A DNA stretch of 64,000 nucleotides from an uncultured Flavobacteriales bacterium (GTDB taxonomy: Bacteria; Bacteroidota; Bacteroidia; Flavobacteriales; Crocinitomicaceae): contig CAMLLB010000003.1 in NCBI GenBank assembly GCA_946480815.1, positions 62,001 to 126,000 of the forward strand, read 5' to 3'. The translations under genes and the position numbers were made by a program. Within the stretch, counting starts at the first letter, position 1. Each line of letters starts with the position of its first letter. Under the pieces are notes generated by a model. That model was given only the letters and a program-made list of their open reading frames with translations. It had not been told where the DNA came from and did no database searches. This document shows positions 52,918 to 60,990 of the stretch, one piece after another.

Positions 52918-53601
52918 TTGTTTTTAGAACAAAATATAAAAGGCCTTTGCGCAAAGTTCGGCGTTGATTTTTATCAAATGCTGAAGGATTTTGACGTAGA
53001 TGGAGTAACTGAATTGTCTATCCTCGATTTGGAAGCAATTGCAGAAGAATACGAAGTGGATTTCTATTCCCTGTTATTCAAACCGTTATTTGTTTTTGAC
53101 CATTTGAAGGCCAAAATTGAGCGAATCAAATTACTGATTTTGGATGTGGATGGTGTTATGACGGATGCCGGGATGTATTATACCGAATCGGGAGACCAGT
53201 TCAAGAAATATAATTCCAAAGATGGAATGGGCATTATGAAAGCTCAGGAAAAAGGATTGCTTTGCGGAATTATTTCTTCTGCGTTTACGGATAAGATGGT
53301 TCTTTACAGAGCTGAAACATTGAGAATCAACCACGTGTATGTTGGCCGTGATCAGAAAATTACGATTCTGAAACAATGGTGTGAGGAATTATCCATTACT
53401 TTGAATGAAGTAGCAATTATTGGTGATGATATCAATGATTTGTCAATCATGCGCGAAGTAGGATTAAGTGCATGTCCGAAAGATGCTGTTCAGGAAGTCA
53501 AGAAAGAAGTAGATATTGTATTAACAAAAGATGGCGGTACGGGGGTCGTAAGAGAATTTATCGATAATTTTCTCCTTCCGGAACCAATAAAAGAATTTTA
53601 A
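52918..53601 (+). CDS. KdsC-like HAD phosphatase with N-terminal helical extension (227 aa)
   Basis: Residues ~70-227 are a KdsC-type HAD phosphatase without cap: nucleophile motif LILDVDGVMTDAG, motif II GIISSAF, the lysine in GRDQK, and IGDDINDL. KdsC removes phosphate from Kdo-8-phosphate; related enzymes act on other ulosonic acids. Residues 1-65 are extra and hold a doubled motif (FGVDFYQMLKDF and YEVDFYSLLFKPL) preceded by helices, reminiscent of the end of an HTH. The frame opens with TTG (52918), 2 bases after the DAHP-synthase stop; the first ATG is at 52978 and would cut into the extension, so TTG is kept, with reserve. Whether it acts on the neighbour's product is unknown. Confidence 0.8.
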   Translation: MFLEQNIKGLCAKFGVDFYQMLKDFDVDGVTELSILDLEAIAEEYEVDFYSLLFKPLFVFDHLKAKIERIKLLILDVDGVMTDAGMYYTESGDQFKKYNSKDGMGIMKAQEKGLLCGIISSAFTDKMVLYRAETLRINHVYVGRDQKITILKQWCEELSITLNEVAIIGDDINDLSIMREVGLSACPKDAVQEVKKEVDIVLTKDGGTGVVREFIDNFLLPEPIKEF

Positions 53602-53607
53602 AATAAC

Positions 53608-54831
53608 ATGAATCAAGTGAAGTTAGGCATTATCCGTGAGGGAAAAGTGCCGCCTGATAAGCGGGTTCCACTTACACCAAAGCAATGCAAGTTGGTTGAA
53701 ATGAAATTTCCACAGGTGAAAGTATTTGTTCAGGAAAGTGAGATCCGTGCATTCAAGGATGAAGAATACGTTGCTGAAGGGATTGAATTGGTGAAAGATT
53801 TGTCGGATTGTGATATTATTATGGGGGTGAAAGAAGTAAATATTCCCGATTTGATCCCCGGAAAAAAATTCCTATTCTTTTCACATACCATAAAAAAACA
53901 ACCCTATAACAGGAATTTGCTTCGTGCAATTTTGGATAAGAAGATTCAATTGATTGATTACGAAGTCCTGAAATCAAAAGAAAATAAGCGCATCATCGGT
54001 TTTGGACGTTATGCCGGAATTGTTGGGGCTTACAATGGAATTCGTGCTTACGGAGAAAAAACAAACACGTTTCATTTGAAACCGGCAAACGAATGTTCAG
54101 GCAGAAAAGAAATGGAAGACGAATTACATAAAGTTTCTTTCCCGGAAAACATGAAACTGGTTTTAACAGGTTTTGGACGAGTTGGTTACGGAGCGCGTGA
54201 GATCATGGACTTGTTACCTTTTACGGAAGTAAGCCCGGAGGAATTTCTGAGCGAAAAATTCGATACTCCTGTGTTTACCCATTTGGAAATCGAAGATTAC
54301 TACAAGCGCAAAGACGGGAAGCCGTTTAGCAAGCAGGAATTCTATACGACACCGGAGATTTACGAATCCAGTTTCAAACGATATTCTGAAGTGGCTGATA
54401 TCTATGTCGCATGTCACTTCTGGAGCAGCAAATCACCCTATATATTGACACAAGAAGATTTAAAGTCGGAAAAAAATAAAATCCAGGTGATTGCAGACGT
54501 TTCCTGCGATATCCAGGGGCCGATTGCGTCAACGATTCGTTCTTCCAAAATTGCAGATCCTTTCTATGGTTACGACCCGAAAACAGGGCAGGAATGCGAC
54601 TGGAAACAAGATGGGGCTATTATGGTGATGGCTGTAGATAATTTACCGTGCGAATTACCTAAAGACGCTTCGGAAGATTTTGGAAATGAATTGATCAAAT
54701 CTGTCTTTCCGCATTTATTCGGTGATGATCCGGACAATATTATCGGAAGAGGTTCTGAAACAGATCTGAACGGAAATTTGACTTCTTATTTTGCATATCT
54801 CAATGATTATGTAAATCAGGTGACAGCTTAA
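53608..54831 (+). CDS. Alanine-dehydrogenase/saccharopine-dehydrogenase-like NAD(P)-dependent enzyme (407 aa)
   Basis: Residues ~1-135 are the AlaDh/PNT N-terminal domain (LGIIREGKVPPDKRVPLTPKQC, MGVKEVNIPDLIPGKKFLFFSHTIKKQPYNR). A Rossmann domain follows (LVLTGFGRVGYGAREIMDLL, where the usual GxGxxG reads GFGRVG). This layout occurs in the lysine-forming saccharopine dehydrogenase (LYS1) and in alanine dehydrogenase; the SHTIKKQPYNR stretch is the LYS1-like signature. The reaction cannot be fixed: oxidation/reduction of an amino acid or imino compound is likely. It follows the KdsC-like gene by 6 bases. Confidence 0.75.
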   Translation: MNQVKLGIIREGKVPPDKRVPLTPKQCKLVEMKFPQVKVFVQESEIRAFKDEEYVAEGIELVKDLSDCDIIMGVKEVNIPDLIPGKKFLFFSHTIKKQPYNRNLLRAILDKKIQLIDYEVLKSKENKRIIGFGRYAGIVGAYNGIRAYGEKTNTFHLKPANECSGRKEMEDELHKVSFPENMKLVLTGFGRVGYGAREIMDLLPFTEVSPEEFLSEKFDTPVFTHLEIEDYYKRKDGKPFSKQEFYTTPEIYESSFKRYSEVADIYVACHFWSSKSPYILTQEDLKSEKNKIQVIADVSCDIQGPIASTIRSSKIADPFYGYDPKTGQECDWKQDGAIMVMAVDNLPCELPKDASEDFGNELIKSVFPHLFGDDPDNIIGRGSETDLNGNLTSYFAYLNDYVNQVTA

Positions 54832-54840
54832 AAACCGGCT

Positions 54841-56193
54841 ATGACAATACAGAAAGGCGACAAGAAAATAATCAGGGGATGGGTGATGTATGACTGGGCA
54901 AATTCAGTATACAACCTGGTGATCTCATCTGCGATCTTCCCGATTTTCTATGACAATGTAACGACGAATCATTTTAAAGGAACTCACGGTTATGCACTGG
55001 ATGAAAGTTTACCGGAAGGTGTAAATGTTACTGTTGATTTCTTTGGATGGGAATTGTCTAACTCAGCGCTGATGAGTTTCGTTCTTTCTGCATCGTTTCT
55101 GTGTGTCTCATTCTTTTCTCCTTTTTTATCAGGTATTGCCGATTATCTGGGTAATAAGAAACGGTTTTTACAGTTTTTCTGTTACCTCGGAGCATTTTCC
55201 TGTATGACGCTTTACTTCTTTGATCCGGCTAAAATTGAACTGGGATTGACCAGTTTATTTTTCGCAAGTATCGGATTCTGGAACAGCCTGGTATTTTACA
55301 ATGCTTATTTGCCGGAAATTGCAGAACCAAAAGATCACGATAAAATTTCAGCACGTGGTTTCTCGATGGGATACTTCGGATCGATGTTGTTATTGATCAT
55401 TTGTTTGGTGTTGATTCAAACAAAGACGCTTGAGGCAAAATGGTGTTTTGTTTTGGTAGGAATCTGGTGGTTATTCTTCTCGCAGTTTACTTACCGTATT
55501 CTTCCGAATTCTTCCAAAAAAGAAGTAAAAGAAGATGGATACATCTGGAAAGGGTTCCGGGAATTAAGACATGTCTTTTTTGAGTTCAGACAAACGGTTC
55601 GTTTAAAGAAATACCTGGCGGCATTTTTCTTCTTCAATACAGGAGTACAAACCGTCATGCTAATGGCTACGTTCTTCGCTAAAAAAGAAATTTCCTGGCC
55701 AATAAAAGATGGAAAACCGGATGATAGTGGGTTGATTATTGCTATTTTGCTTATCCAGTTATTGGGAGCAGGGGGAGCTTTTTTAATGTCGCGTCTTTCA
55801 AGAAGTATTGGAAATATCCGAACACTGGGAATTTCTATAGTGATCTGGATAGGCATTTGCTGTGCGGCATTTGTTATAAAAACTCCTGTTCAGTTTTATG
55901 CACTGGCTGCAACAGTTGGTTTGGTTATGGGTGGTGTTCAGGCAATGGCGCGATCTACCTATTCTAAATTTTTACCGGAAACGGAAGATCATGCAAGTTA
56001 CTTCTCATTTTACGATGCAACAGAGAAAATTGGTATTGTAACCGGAACGTTGTTCTTTGGTGTGATGGAGATTATTTTCAATGATATGCGGTTTTCTGTT
56101 GTATCCGTTGCATTTTTCTTTGTTGTTGGTTTATTGATGCTATTCCGCATTCCTAAGCATGAGCGCAAAGACCTGGAAGGAGTTTACGAATAA
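54841..56193 (+). CDS. MFS transporter, UMF1/Atg22-like (450 aa)
   Basis: Twelve predicted membrane helices and the opening motif RGWVMYDWANSVYNLV put this in the UMF1 (Atg22-like) branch of the major facilitator superfamily. Other family features are FFSPFLSGIADYLGNKKRFL, NSLVFYNAYLPEIAEP, SARGFSMGYFGS and GGVQAMARSTYSKFLPE. Yeast Atg22 exports amino acids from the vacuole; bacterial members are uncharacterised. It is the last gene of the operon (9-base gap), so it could export or import the metabolite made by it; this is inference. Confidence 0.85.
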   Translation: MTIQKGDKKIIRGWVMYDWANSVYNLVISSAIFPIFYDNVTTNHFKGTHGYALDESLPEGVNVTVDFFGWELSNSALMSFVLSASFLCVSFFSPFLSGIADYLGNKKRFLQFFCYLGAFSCMTLYFFDPAKIELGLTSLFFASIGFWNSLVFYNAYLPEIAEPKDHDKISARGFSMGYFGSMLLLIICLVLIQTKTLEAKWCFVLVGIWWLFFSQFTYRILPNSSKKEVKEDGYIWKGFRELRHVFFEFRQTVRLKKYLAAFFFFNTGVQTVMLMATFFAKKEISWPIKDGKPDDSGLIIAILLIQLLGAGGAFLMSRLSRSIGNIRTLGISIVIWIGICCAAFVIKTPVQFYALAATVGLVMGGVQAMARSTYSKFLPETEDHASYFSFYDATEKIGIVTGTLFFGVMEIIFNDMRFSVVSVAFFFVVGLLMLFRIPKHERKDLEGVYE

Positions 56194-56260
56194 CAATTAA
56201 TCAATTATTGAGAGGTGTGTAATTTCACCATTTGTACTTACAGCGGTGAAAAAGAGATTA

Positions 56261-56446
56261 TCCACGGAAATGTGGATTTGTTGAAGTGATTTAATGTCAG
56301 TTCGAGTTTTCTCTCACCTTATTCTCGATACATCCCGACGAAAATGTCGGGATACTCGAATTGACGTGGGAGAAAGTGTCGAGAACTGTATTAAATCATA
56401 AAATAAGAAGGATTTACCACGAATATGTGAATTTGTTGAAGTAAAT
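56261..56446. repeat. Nested composite repeat: direct repeats around a large inverted repeat
   Basis: A ~30-bp direct repeat (56261-56290 and 56416-56446, sharing ATGTGGATTTGTTGAAG-like sequence) flanks an imperfect inverted repeat (56287-56318 against 56366-56398). At its centre ATCCCGAC (56332-56339) and GTCGGGAT (56346-56353) form a hairpin. It fills the 403-bp gap after the MFS gene, which otherwise holds only a third, weaker GTGAACTTGTTG copy near 56540 and a terminator. Confidence 0.7.
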
Positions 56447-56564
56447 CAATACCCATAGGCCACATAAAACACATAGTTTTTATTTAACTATTAAATCGAT
56501 TCTTAATTCAGCAAGGCAAAATAAAGGAATTACACTATGTGAACTTGTTGCTATGCGGTAAAAA

Positions 56565-56590
56565 AAAGACCGGTATCTCTACCAGTCTTT
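56565..56590 (-). terminator. Terminator after the TlpA-like gene
   Basis: AAAGACCGGTA (56565-56575) pairs with TACCAGTCTTT (56580-56590) with one G-T type mismatch. On the minus strand it is followed by a run of nine T (complement of 56559-56567). Confidence 0.9.
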
Positions 56591-56596
56591 CCATTA

Positions 56597-58120
56597 TCAA
56601 TGAGCTTCTTCTTCCGGGTCAGGAGGGAAGATCTTCTCCGGATTCTTAATGTTCTGCATGCGATCAATAAAATCTTCCAATTGAGAAATTGTCAATTGTT
56701 TCGCAATAATTTTCTTGTCTTTATCCAATACGAAGATTCGTGGAGTTGCATAAATATCATAGGTGTCGTGATAATTCAATGCGTCCAGGGTCGTGTATTT
56801 CGGGATGAATTGTCTTGGATCTGCAGTTGCATCTTCAAACAATTTCTTGGTTAAACCGACATTGATGAATTCGAGCTTGTTATCACGAATGAACTTCTTC
56901 CATTTTTCGAAATCTTCTCCGGTTGCTTTTCCAACTGCGAAGATCTCTACGTTACGTGCTTTGAATTTCTTTTCGTACAAAGTCTGTAGTTTCGGAGTTG
57001 TTTTCTTACAGTGACCACATTCCGGATCCCAGAAGTAAAGAATGGTGTAATCACTTTTCAGGCTGTAGAAGTCCTTCCAGTTTACATCTGTTGTATCACG
57101 TAAACTGATATTCGGAGGACGAACACCCTGAACCAGGTTCATTTTAACTTTATTCTCGTCACACAATTCCTTCAGTTTCTCTTTGTCTTTCATCCAATAT
57201 GCGATTGAATTTCCCTCCGCATCATTTTGACAGTAGTAACGGTTTACCATGTAAACATATACTTTGTCCATTCCCATGATGTTTGACTTCGCATATGTAT
57301 TCGTGACATAATCCACAGCGTATTTGAATGTTTCCGATTTCTTGTCCAATTGATCACAGAAAGGGAAAGCAAAAGTCAAAACCGTATCAGGATGCTGGAT
57401 CAACATGTTCTTGCTAAAGAAGTATTCCATTTTCGAACCGAAAACCGGGGTGTTTACCAAGCGATCGTCCTTCAAATCAATATTGTCCCAGTAATGTTTG
57501 CGGTAATATTCGTAACGGAAGTTTTCATTGATCACTTTTCCGTTTGCATCTTTCGGTGCTTCAGGAACCACAACATCCATAGACATTTTAATAATCTTGG
57601 AAACCAATTTCGTCGGGTTTTCTTTTTGCAGGTTATTTTGGTAAGCAGCAACCAACTTGGAAACAGAGTCCATTTGTTCTCCCAGACGTTTGTATTGCGG
57701 GTCGCCGTCTTTGAATGTTTTGCGCTTATCTGAATATCCGGTTGCAACTTTTCGTTGTTCCTGTAAGTAATTGATATATGCAACAAACACTTTGTTCTCT
57801 TCTGATTTCTTTACTTTCATGTTCGAAACGAAATCGGGACCTTTTGTCTCAATATTGATTTCTTCATTGTTGTAAATCACTTCGAAATATTTTTGTCCGG
57901 GCATCAATAAAGCGATGATCCCGGGTTTCAGGTCTTTTTTTGCTGTGAATTCAACGACTCCACCTTTCATTTCGGCAGTGTCGGCATAAAACAGCTTAGA
58001 ACCATAATATTTTGTCAGGAAAACTGTTGTGTCTTTCGCTCCGTCTACTTTGAAGCGCAATTTTTGACTGAATCCAAAAGTTGATACAAGCAGCAAGGCA
58101 ATTACTAGAAGTTGTTTCAT
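56597..58120 (-). CDS. Periplasmic TlpA/DUF5106-type thioredoxin-like protein (507 aa)
   Basis: A signal peptide (MKQLLVIALLLVSTFGFSQ) is followed by a DUF4369-like beta domain (residues ~20-115), a helical DUF5106-like region (~115-340), and a C-terminal TlpA-type thioredoxin domain with Cys368-G-H-Cys371 in FWDPECGHCKK. Proteins of this build act as periplasmic disulfide reductases or in stress responses; the substrate is unknown. The ATG at 58120 starts the signal peptide; upstream in-frame codons to 58144 (MIKNKNSN) are unlikely. It may be cotranscribed with the ABC transporter (gap 64 bases). Confidence 0.85.
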   Translation of the reverse strand: MKQLLVIALLLVSTFGFSQKLRFKVDGAKDTTVFLTKYYGSKLFYADTAEMKGGVVEFTAKKDLKPGIIALLMPGQKYFEVIYNNEEINIETKGPDFVSNMKVKKSEENKVFVAYINYLQEQRKVATGYSDKRKTFKDGDPQYKRLGEQMDSVSKLVAAYQNNLQKENPTKLVSKIIKMSMDVVVPEAPKDANGKVINENFRYEYYRKHYWDNIDLKDDRLVNTPVFGSKMEYFFSKNMLIQHPDTVLTFAFPFCDQLDKKSETFKYAVDYVTNTYAKSNIMGMDKVYVYMVNRYYCQNDAEGNSIAYWMKDKEKLKELCDENKVKMNLVQGVRPPNISLRDTTDVNWKDFYSLKSDYTILYFWDPECGHCKKTTPKLQTLYEKKFKARNVEIFAVGKATGEDFEKWKKFIRDNKLEFINVGLTKKLFEDATADPRQFIPKYTTLDALNYHDTYDIYATPRIFVLDKDKKIIAKQLTISQLEDFIDRMQNIKNPEKIFPPDPEEEAH

Positions 58121-58184
58121 GTTTGAGTTTTTATTTTTTATCATGACGTAGCAAATTTAATAAAGTCATTGGTTTAACAGAAAA

Positions 58185-59366
58185 TTAACCATTGTTCTGT
58201 TCGTAAATTCCCTTGCGGGCACTCAGGTATGAAGCCAGTGCAAATAAGGAATAGGCGAAAACCAATGCAAGGATGCTAAGCAGACTTAAATTGGTGTCGA
58301 TATATAATCCTCCTGACTCAAATACCGAATCTAAAATTAGCTTAAATCCGATGAAAGTAATGAGGCTGAGAATCCCAATTATTCCAAAAACTTTCGAAAA
58401 ATAGACGAAGAAATTCTTTACCAGCGTGTTAGGGTGATGACCCAAACGCATGAGTGTTCGGACTTCGTATAAATTTTTACTCAACAACAATTGTAAGTAT
58501 TGGATTAAAACCAATCCTGATAAGAAAACTGCAATGATTGAGATACCCAATACGACCAGGATCAGGGTTCCGACCATACTTTTTAAACGTCCAACAATTA
58601 CTTGTGCATTTTTGGACTCCAGGTGTTTTTCTTTCAGCATTTGTTCTACCAGCCCGAATTCGTTTTCTTTTCCTGAAATCATGATCTGTGTGATCTTCTG
58701 TTCCGCATCCGGTGCAAAACGATTGTTTGCCCAATTCATGAAACTTTGTGGTACCAACACGGAAGGGACTTCGTTCGTGAAACCGATAATCCGGCACGAA
58801 ATGTATTCCTTCATGGTGTCATTCATCAATGCAAATTTGAATTTGATATCCATTGCCAGTTCATCACTGACTTGAGGAATTCCTGCAGAACTCATATAGG
58901 TATTCAACATTACCAGGAAATCACGGGGCATGATCATGGGAACAAGCGTGTCACCTTCTTTCCAGTGCCATTTATCCGATTTGACATCTAAAAAGTCCTG
59001 GTCAACGGTTTGAATGAAAATGTTTCCTCTGAACCGCGGAACTGCAGGATCTGCTGTTTCAATGGAGACGGTGAAGTTGTTTGCTTCTACCGGTTTTACA
59101 TCCAAAATGAACGGTTCCTTTTTTATTTGTTCAATCTCACTCAAAGAGAAATCGGTTTTAGCGATGTTCAATGTACTGAAATTGGATACTTTCTTTTGAA
59201 CAATGATGGTGTTCGGTCCCAATATTTCTGCACCTTTTCCAAAATCATTGACTTTGATCAGGTAATGAATGGAAGTGATCAAAAAAGTCATTCCCAAAAA
59301 AGCTCCGATAACGGCAATCACCAATTGACGTTTATCCTGGTATTGAAATAATAACTTGCGTAACAT
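58185..59366 (-). CDS. FtsX/MacB-type ABC transporter permease (393 aa)
   Basis: One N-terminal membrane helix (LVIAVIGAFLGMTFLITSI), a ~230-residue periplasmic domain, then three C-terminal helices (near residues 268-295, 325-350 and 365-385): the FtsX/LolC/MacB topology. The segment between helices 2 and 3 (LLLSKNLYEVRTLMRLGHHPNTLVKNFF) has the FtsX-type coupling pattern. Such permeases move lipoproteins or peptides or activate hydrolases. The start lies 3 bases from the ATPase stop, so they form one transporter. It is only ~390 aa, without a duplicated half, so a homodimer is expected. Confidence 0.8.
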   Translation of the reverse strand: MLRKLLFQYQDKRQLVIAVIGAFLGMTFLITSIHYLIKVNDFGKGAEILGPNTIIVQKKVSNFSTLNIAKTDFSLSEIEQIKKEPFILDVKPVEANNFTVSIETADPAVPRFRGNIFIQTVDQDFLDVKSDKWHWKEGDTLVPMIMPRDFLVMLNTYMSSAGIPQVSDELAMDIKFKFALMNDTMKEYISCRIIGFTNEVPSVLVPQSFMNWANNRFAPDAEQKITQIMISGKENEFGLVEQMLKEKHLESKNAQVIVGRLKSMVGTLILVVLGISIIAVFLSGLVLIQYLQLLLSKNLYEVRTLMRLGHHPNTLVKNFFVYFSKVFGIIGILSLITFIGFKLILDSVFESGGLYIDTNLSLLSILALVFAYSLFALASYLSARKGIYEQNNG

Positions 59367-59369
59367 GGC

Positions 59370-60011
59370 TCAGAGCTTTAATTCGTAATCGTAAGAGAAA
59401 CGGTTGTCGTCATCCAGAGAGGTCAGAACAAAACCTGCTTTTTGCCTGTTGCATTCCGCATCAATCATAGCAAGACAGCGCAAACTATTGCGCTCATCCA
59501 GATGAGAAAAGGGTTCGTCGAGGACCAGCCAATTGAATGGCTGACATAATGAACGGACAATTGCTACACGCTGCTGTTGACCCATAGATAACAATCCGCA
59601 TGGATCATTCCATTTATGGTCAATTTCCAGCTCGGTCAACATAGCTTTTATTTCAGACTCTGTTTTGAAATCAGTCAATTGATTTTTCAGGTGTAAGTTC
59701 TCGGCAACGGTCAACTTGTGGAAAAGCTGCAAGTCCTGGAATACGGTTGAGATTTTACGTTGGCGGATCTCCACCCATTCATCCACCGAAAAAGTTTTTA
59801 TATCACGCCCATCGTAGAGAATGGTCCCGTCATAATCTTTCCGGATCCCGAATACTGTCATGGAAAAAGTGGATTTTCCTTTTCCGGAAGATGCATTCAG
59901 GAGGATCTTTTTGCCGGATTCAAGTTGTGCGCTGTTTCCCCAGATACTGTCACTGCCATGTTGAATGGATGCGAGCGGGAAGGGCATAACCTGATTAAAT
60001 TGAATGTTCAT
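59370..60011 (-). CDS. ABC transporter ATP-binding protein, LolD/MacB type (213 aa)
   Basis: This ATPase has unusual consensus motifs. Walker A is ASSGKGKST (residues 40-48), with Ala for the first Gly. The signature is LSMGQQQR (about residues 139-146), Met for the usual Gly. Walker B and beyond are normal (WLVLDEPFSHLDE). Such motifs still hydrolyse ATP in many transporters. It pairs with the FtsX-type permease downstream. The protein is short but complete. The cargo is unknown. Confidence 0.8.
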   Translation of the reverse strand: MNIQFNQVMPFPLASIQHGSDSIWGNSAQLESGKKILLNASSGKGKSTFSMTVFGIRKDYDGTILYDGRDIKTFSVDEWVEIRQRKISTVFQDLQLFHKLTVAENLHLKNQLTDFKTESEIKAMLTELEIDHKWNDPCGLLSMGQQQRVAIVRSLCQPFNWLVLDEPFSHLDERNSLRCLAMIDAECNRQKAGFVLTSLDDDNRFSYDYELKL

Positions 60012-60063
60012 CTTAGCTAGTTTTCGATCTCAATTTCAAATATCATTCCAAGATTACAAGATA

Positions 60064-60963
60064 TTACTTTTCAACTATTTGAAGAATTTCTTTGCACATT
60101 TCATCGGTAGGTTTTGCATCCAGCCAAATCGTTTCCGGATGTTTTTTGAACCAGGTCATTTGCCGCTTGGCGTAATTCCGTGTGTGTTGCTTGATTTTTG
60201 AAATACAGGTTTCCAAATCGGTTTCACCGTCCAGATAATCGAACACTTCCTTGTACCCAACCGTCTGAAGTGCTGTCAGGCTGCGGTATTGTGCAACGCT
60301 TTTTACTTCTTCGATCAAGCCGGCTTCGATCATTTGATCTACGCGTAAATTGATCCGTTCGTATAATAGTTCTCTCGGGTGATTGATCACAAAGCGAATA
60401 ACCTGGAAAGGCCGCTTCGGAAGCTCATTTTTTCGCCAGTTACTAAAAGGAAGATTGGTCAGGCGAATAACCTCCAGGGCTCTCAGGATGCGCATGGGAT
60501 TTTGCTTGTCAACCTGCTGATAAAATTCCGGATCCTTTTCGCTCAATTCCTGCAATAAGGGCTCAATTCCTGTTTCTTCCAGTTCTTTTCTCAAAACAGT
60601 TTGAATACCCGCATCGGTGGGAATCGAATCAAGCCCGATGCAGAATGCGTCAATAAACATTCCGGAACCGCCAACCAGGATTAATTTCGGATAATGTGCC
60701 AGTTTTCCCTGGATTAATTCCATTGCTTCCGCTTCATACTGAGCAGCACTTACAGGAGTTGAAATGGGATGTGAATCAATGAAGTAATGAGGGATTCCCT
60801 GCATTTCTTCCATCGTAGGTTTTGCCGTACCGATTGCCAATTCCTTATAGAATTGCCGCGAATCTGCAGAAAGGACTACCGTATTCCAGGTTTTTGCCAG
60901 GGCAACGGCAAGTGAAGTTTTTCCACTGGCTGTCGGGCCTTCAATAACAATCAGTTGTTGCAT
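60064..60963 (-). CDS. miaA: tRNA dimethylallyltransferase (299 aa)
   Basis: MiaA puts a dimethylallyl group on A37 of tRNAs that read UNN codons. The P-loop GPTASGKT is at residues 9-16, followed by the family motifs LSADSRQFYKELAIGTAKPT, YFIDSH and LVGGSGMFIDAF, and later FSNWRKNELPKRPF and HTRNYAKRQMTWFKKHP. The ATG at 60963 is preferred over a TTG two codons earlier. A TACCTTTG box lies 3 bases before it, so a leaderless mRNA is predicted, independent of the upstream mltF. Confidence 0.95.
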   Translation of the reverse strand: MQQLIVIEGPTASGKTSLAVALAKTWNTVVLSADSRQFYKELAIGTAKPTMEEMQGIPHYFIDSHPISTPVSAAQYEAEAMELIQGKLAHYPKLILVGGSGMFIDAFCIGLDSIPTDAGIQTVLRKELEETGIEPLLQELSEKDPEFYQQVDKQNPMRILRALEVIRLTNLPFSNWRKNELPKRPFQVIRFVINHPRELLYERINLRVDQMIEAGLIEEVKSVAQYRSLTALQTVGYKEVFDYLDGETDLETCISKIKQHTRNYAKRQMTWFKKHPETIWLDAKPTDEMCKEILQIVEK

Positions 60964-60966
60964 GCG

Positions 60967-60974
60967 CAAAGGTA
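60967..60974 (-). promoter_or_regulatory. -7 promoter box TACCTTTG directly before miaA
   Basis: The complement of 60967-60974 is TACCTTTG, an exact TAnnTTTG match. It ends 3 bases before the ATG, so the start site would lie at or inside the start codon. Confidence 0.5.
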
Positions 60975-60990
60975 TAATTTCTCAATGAGA

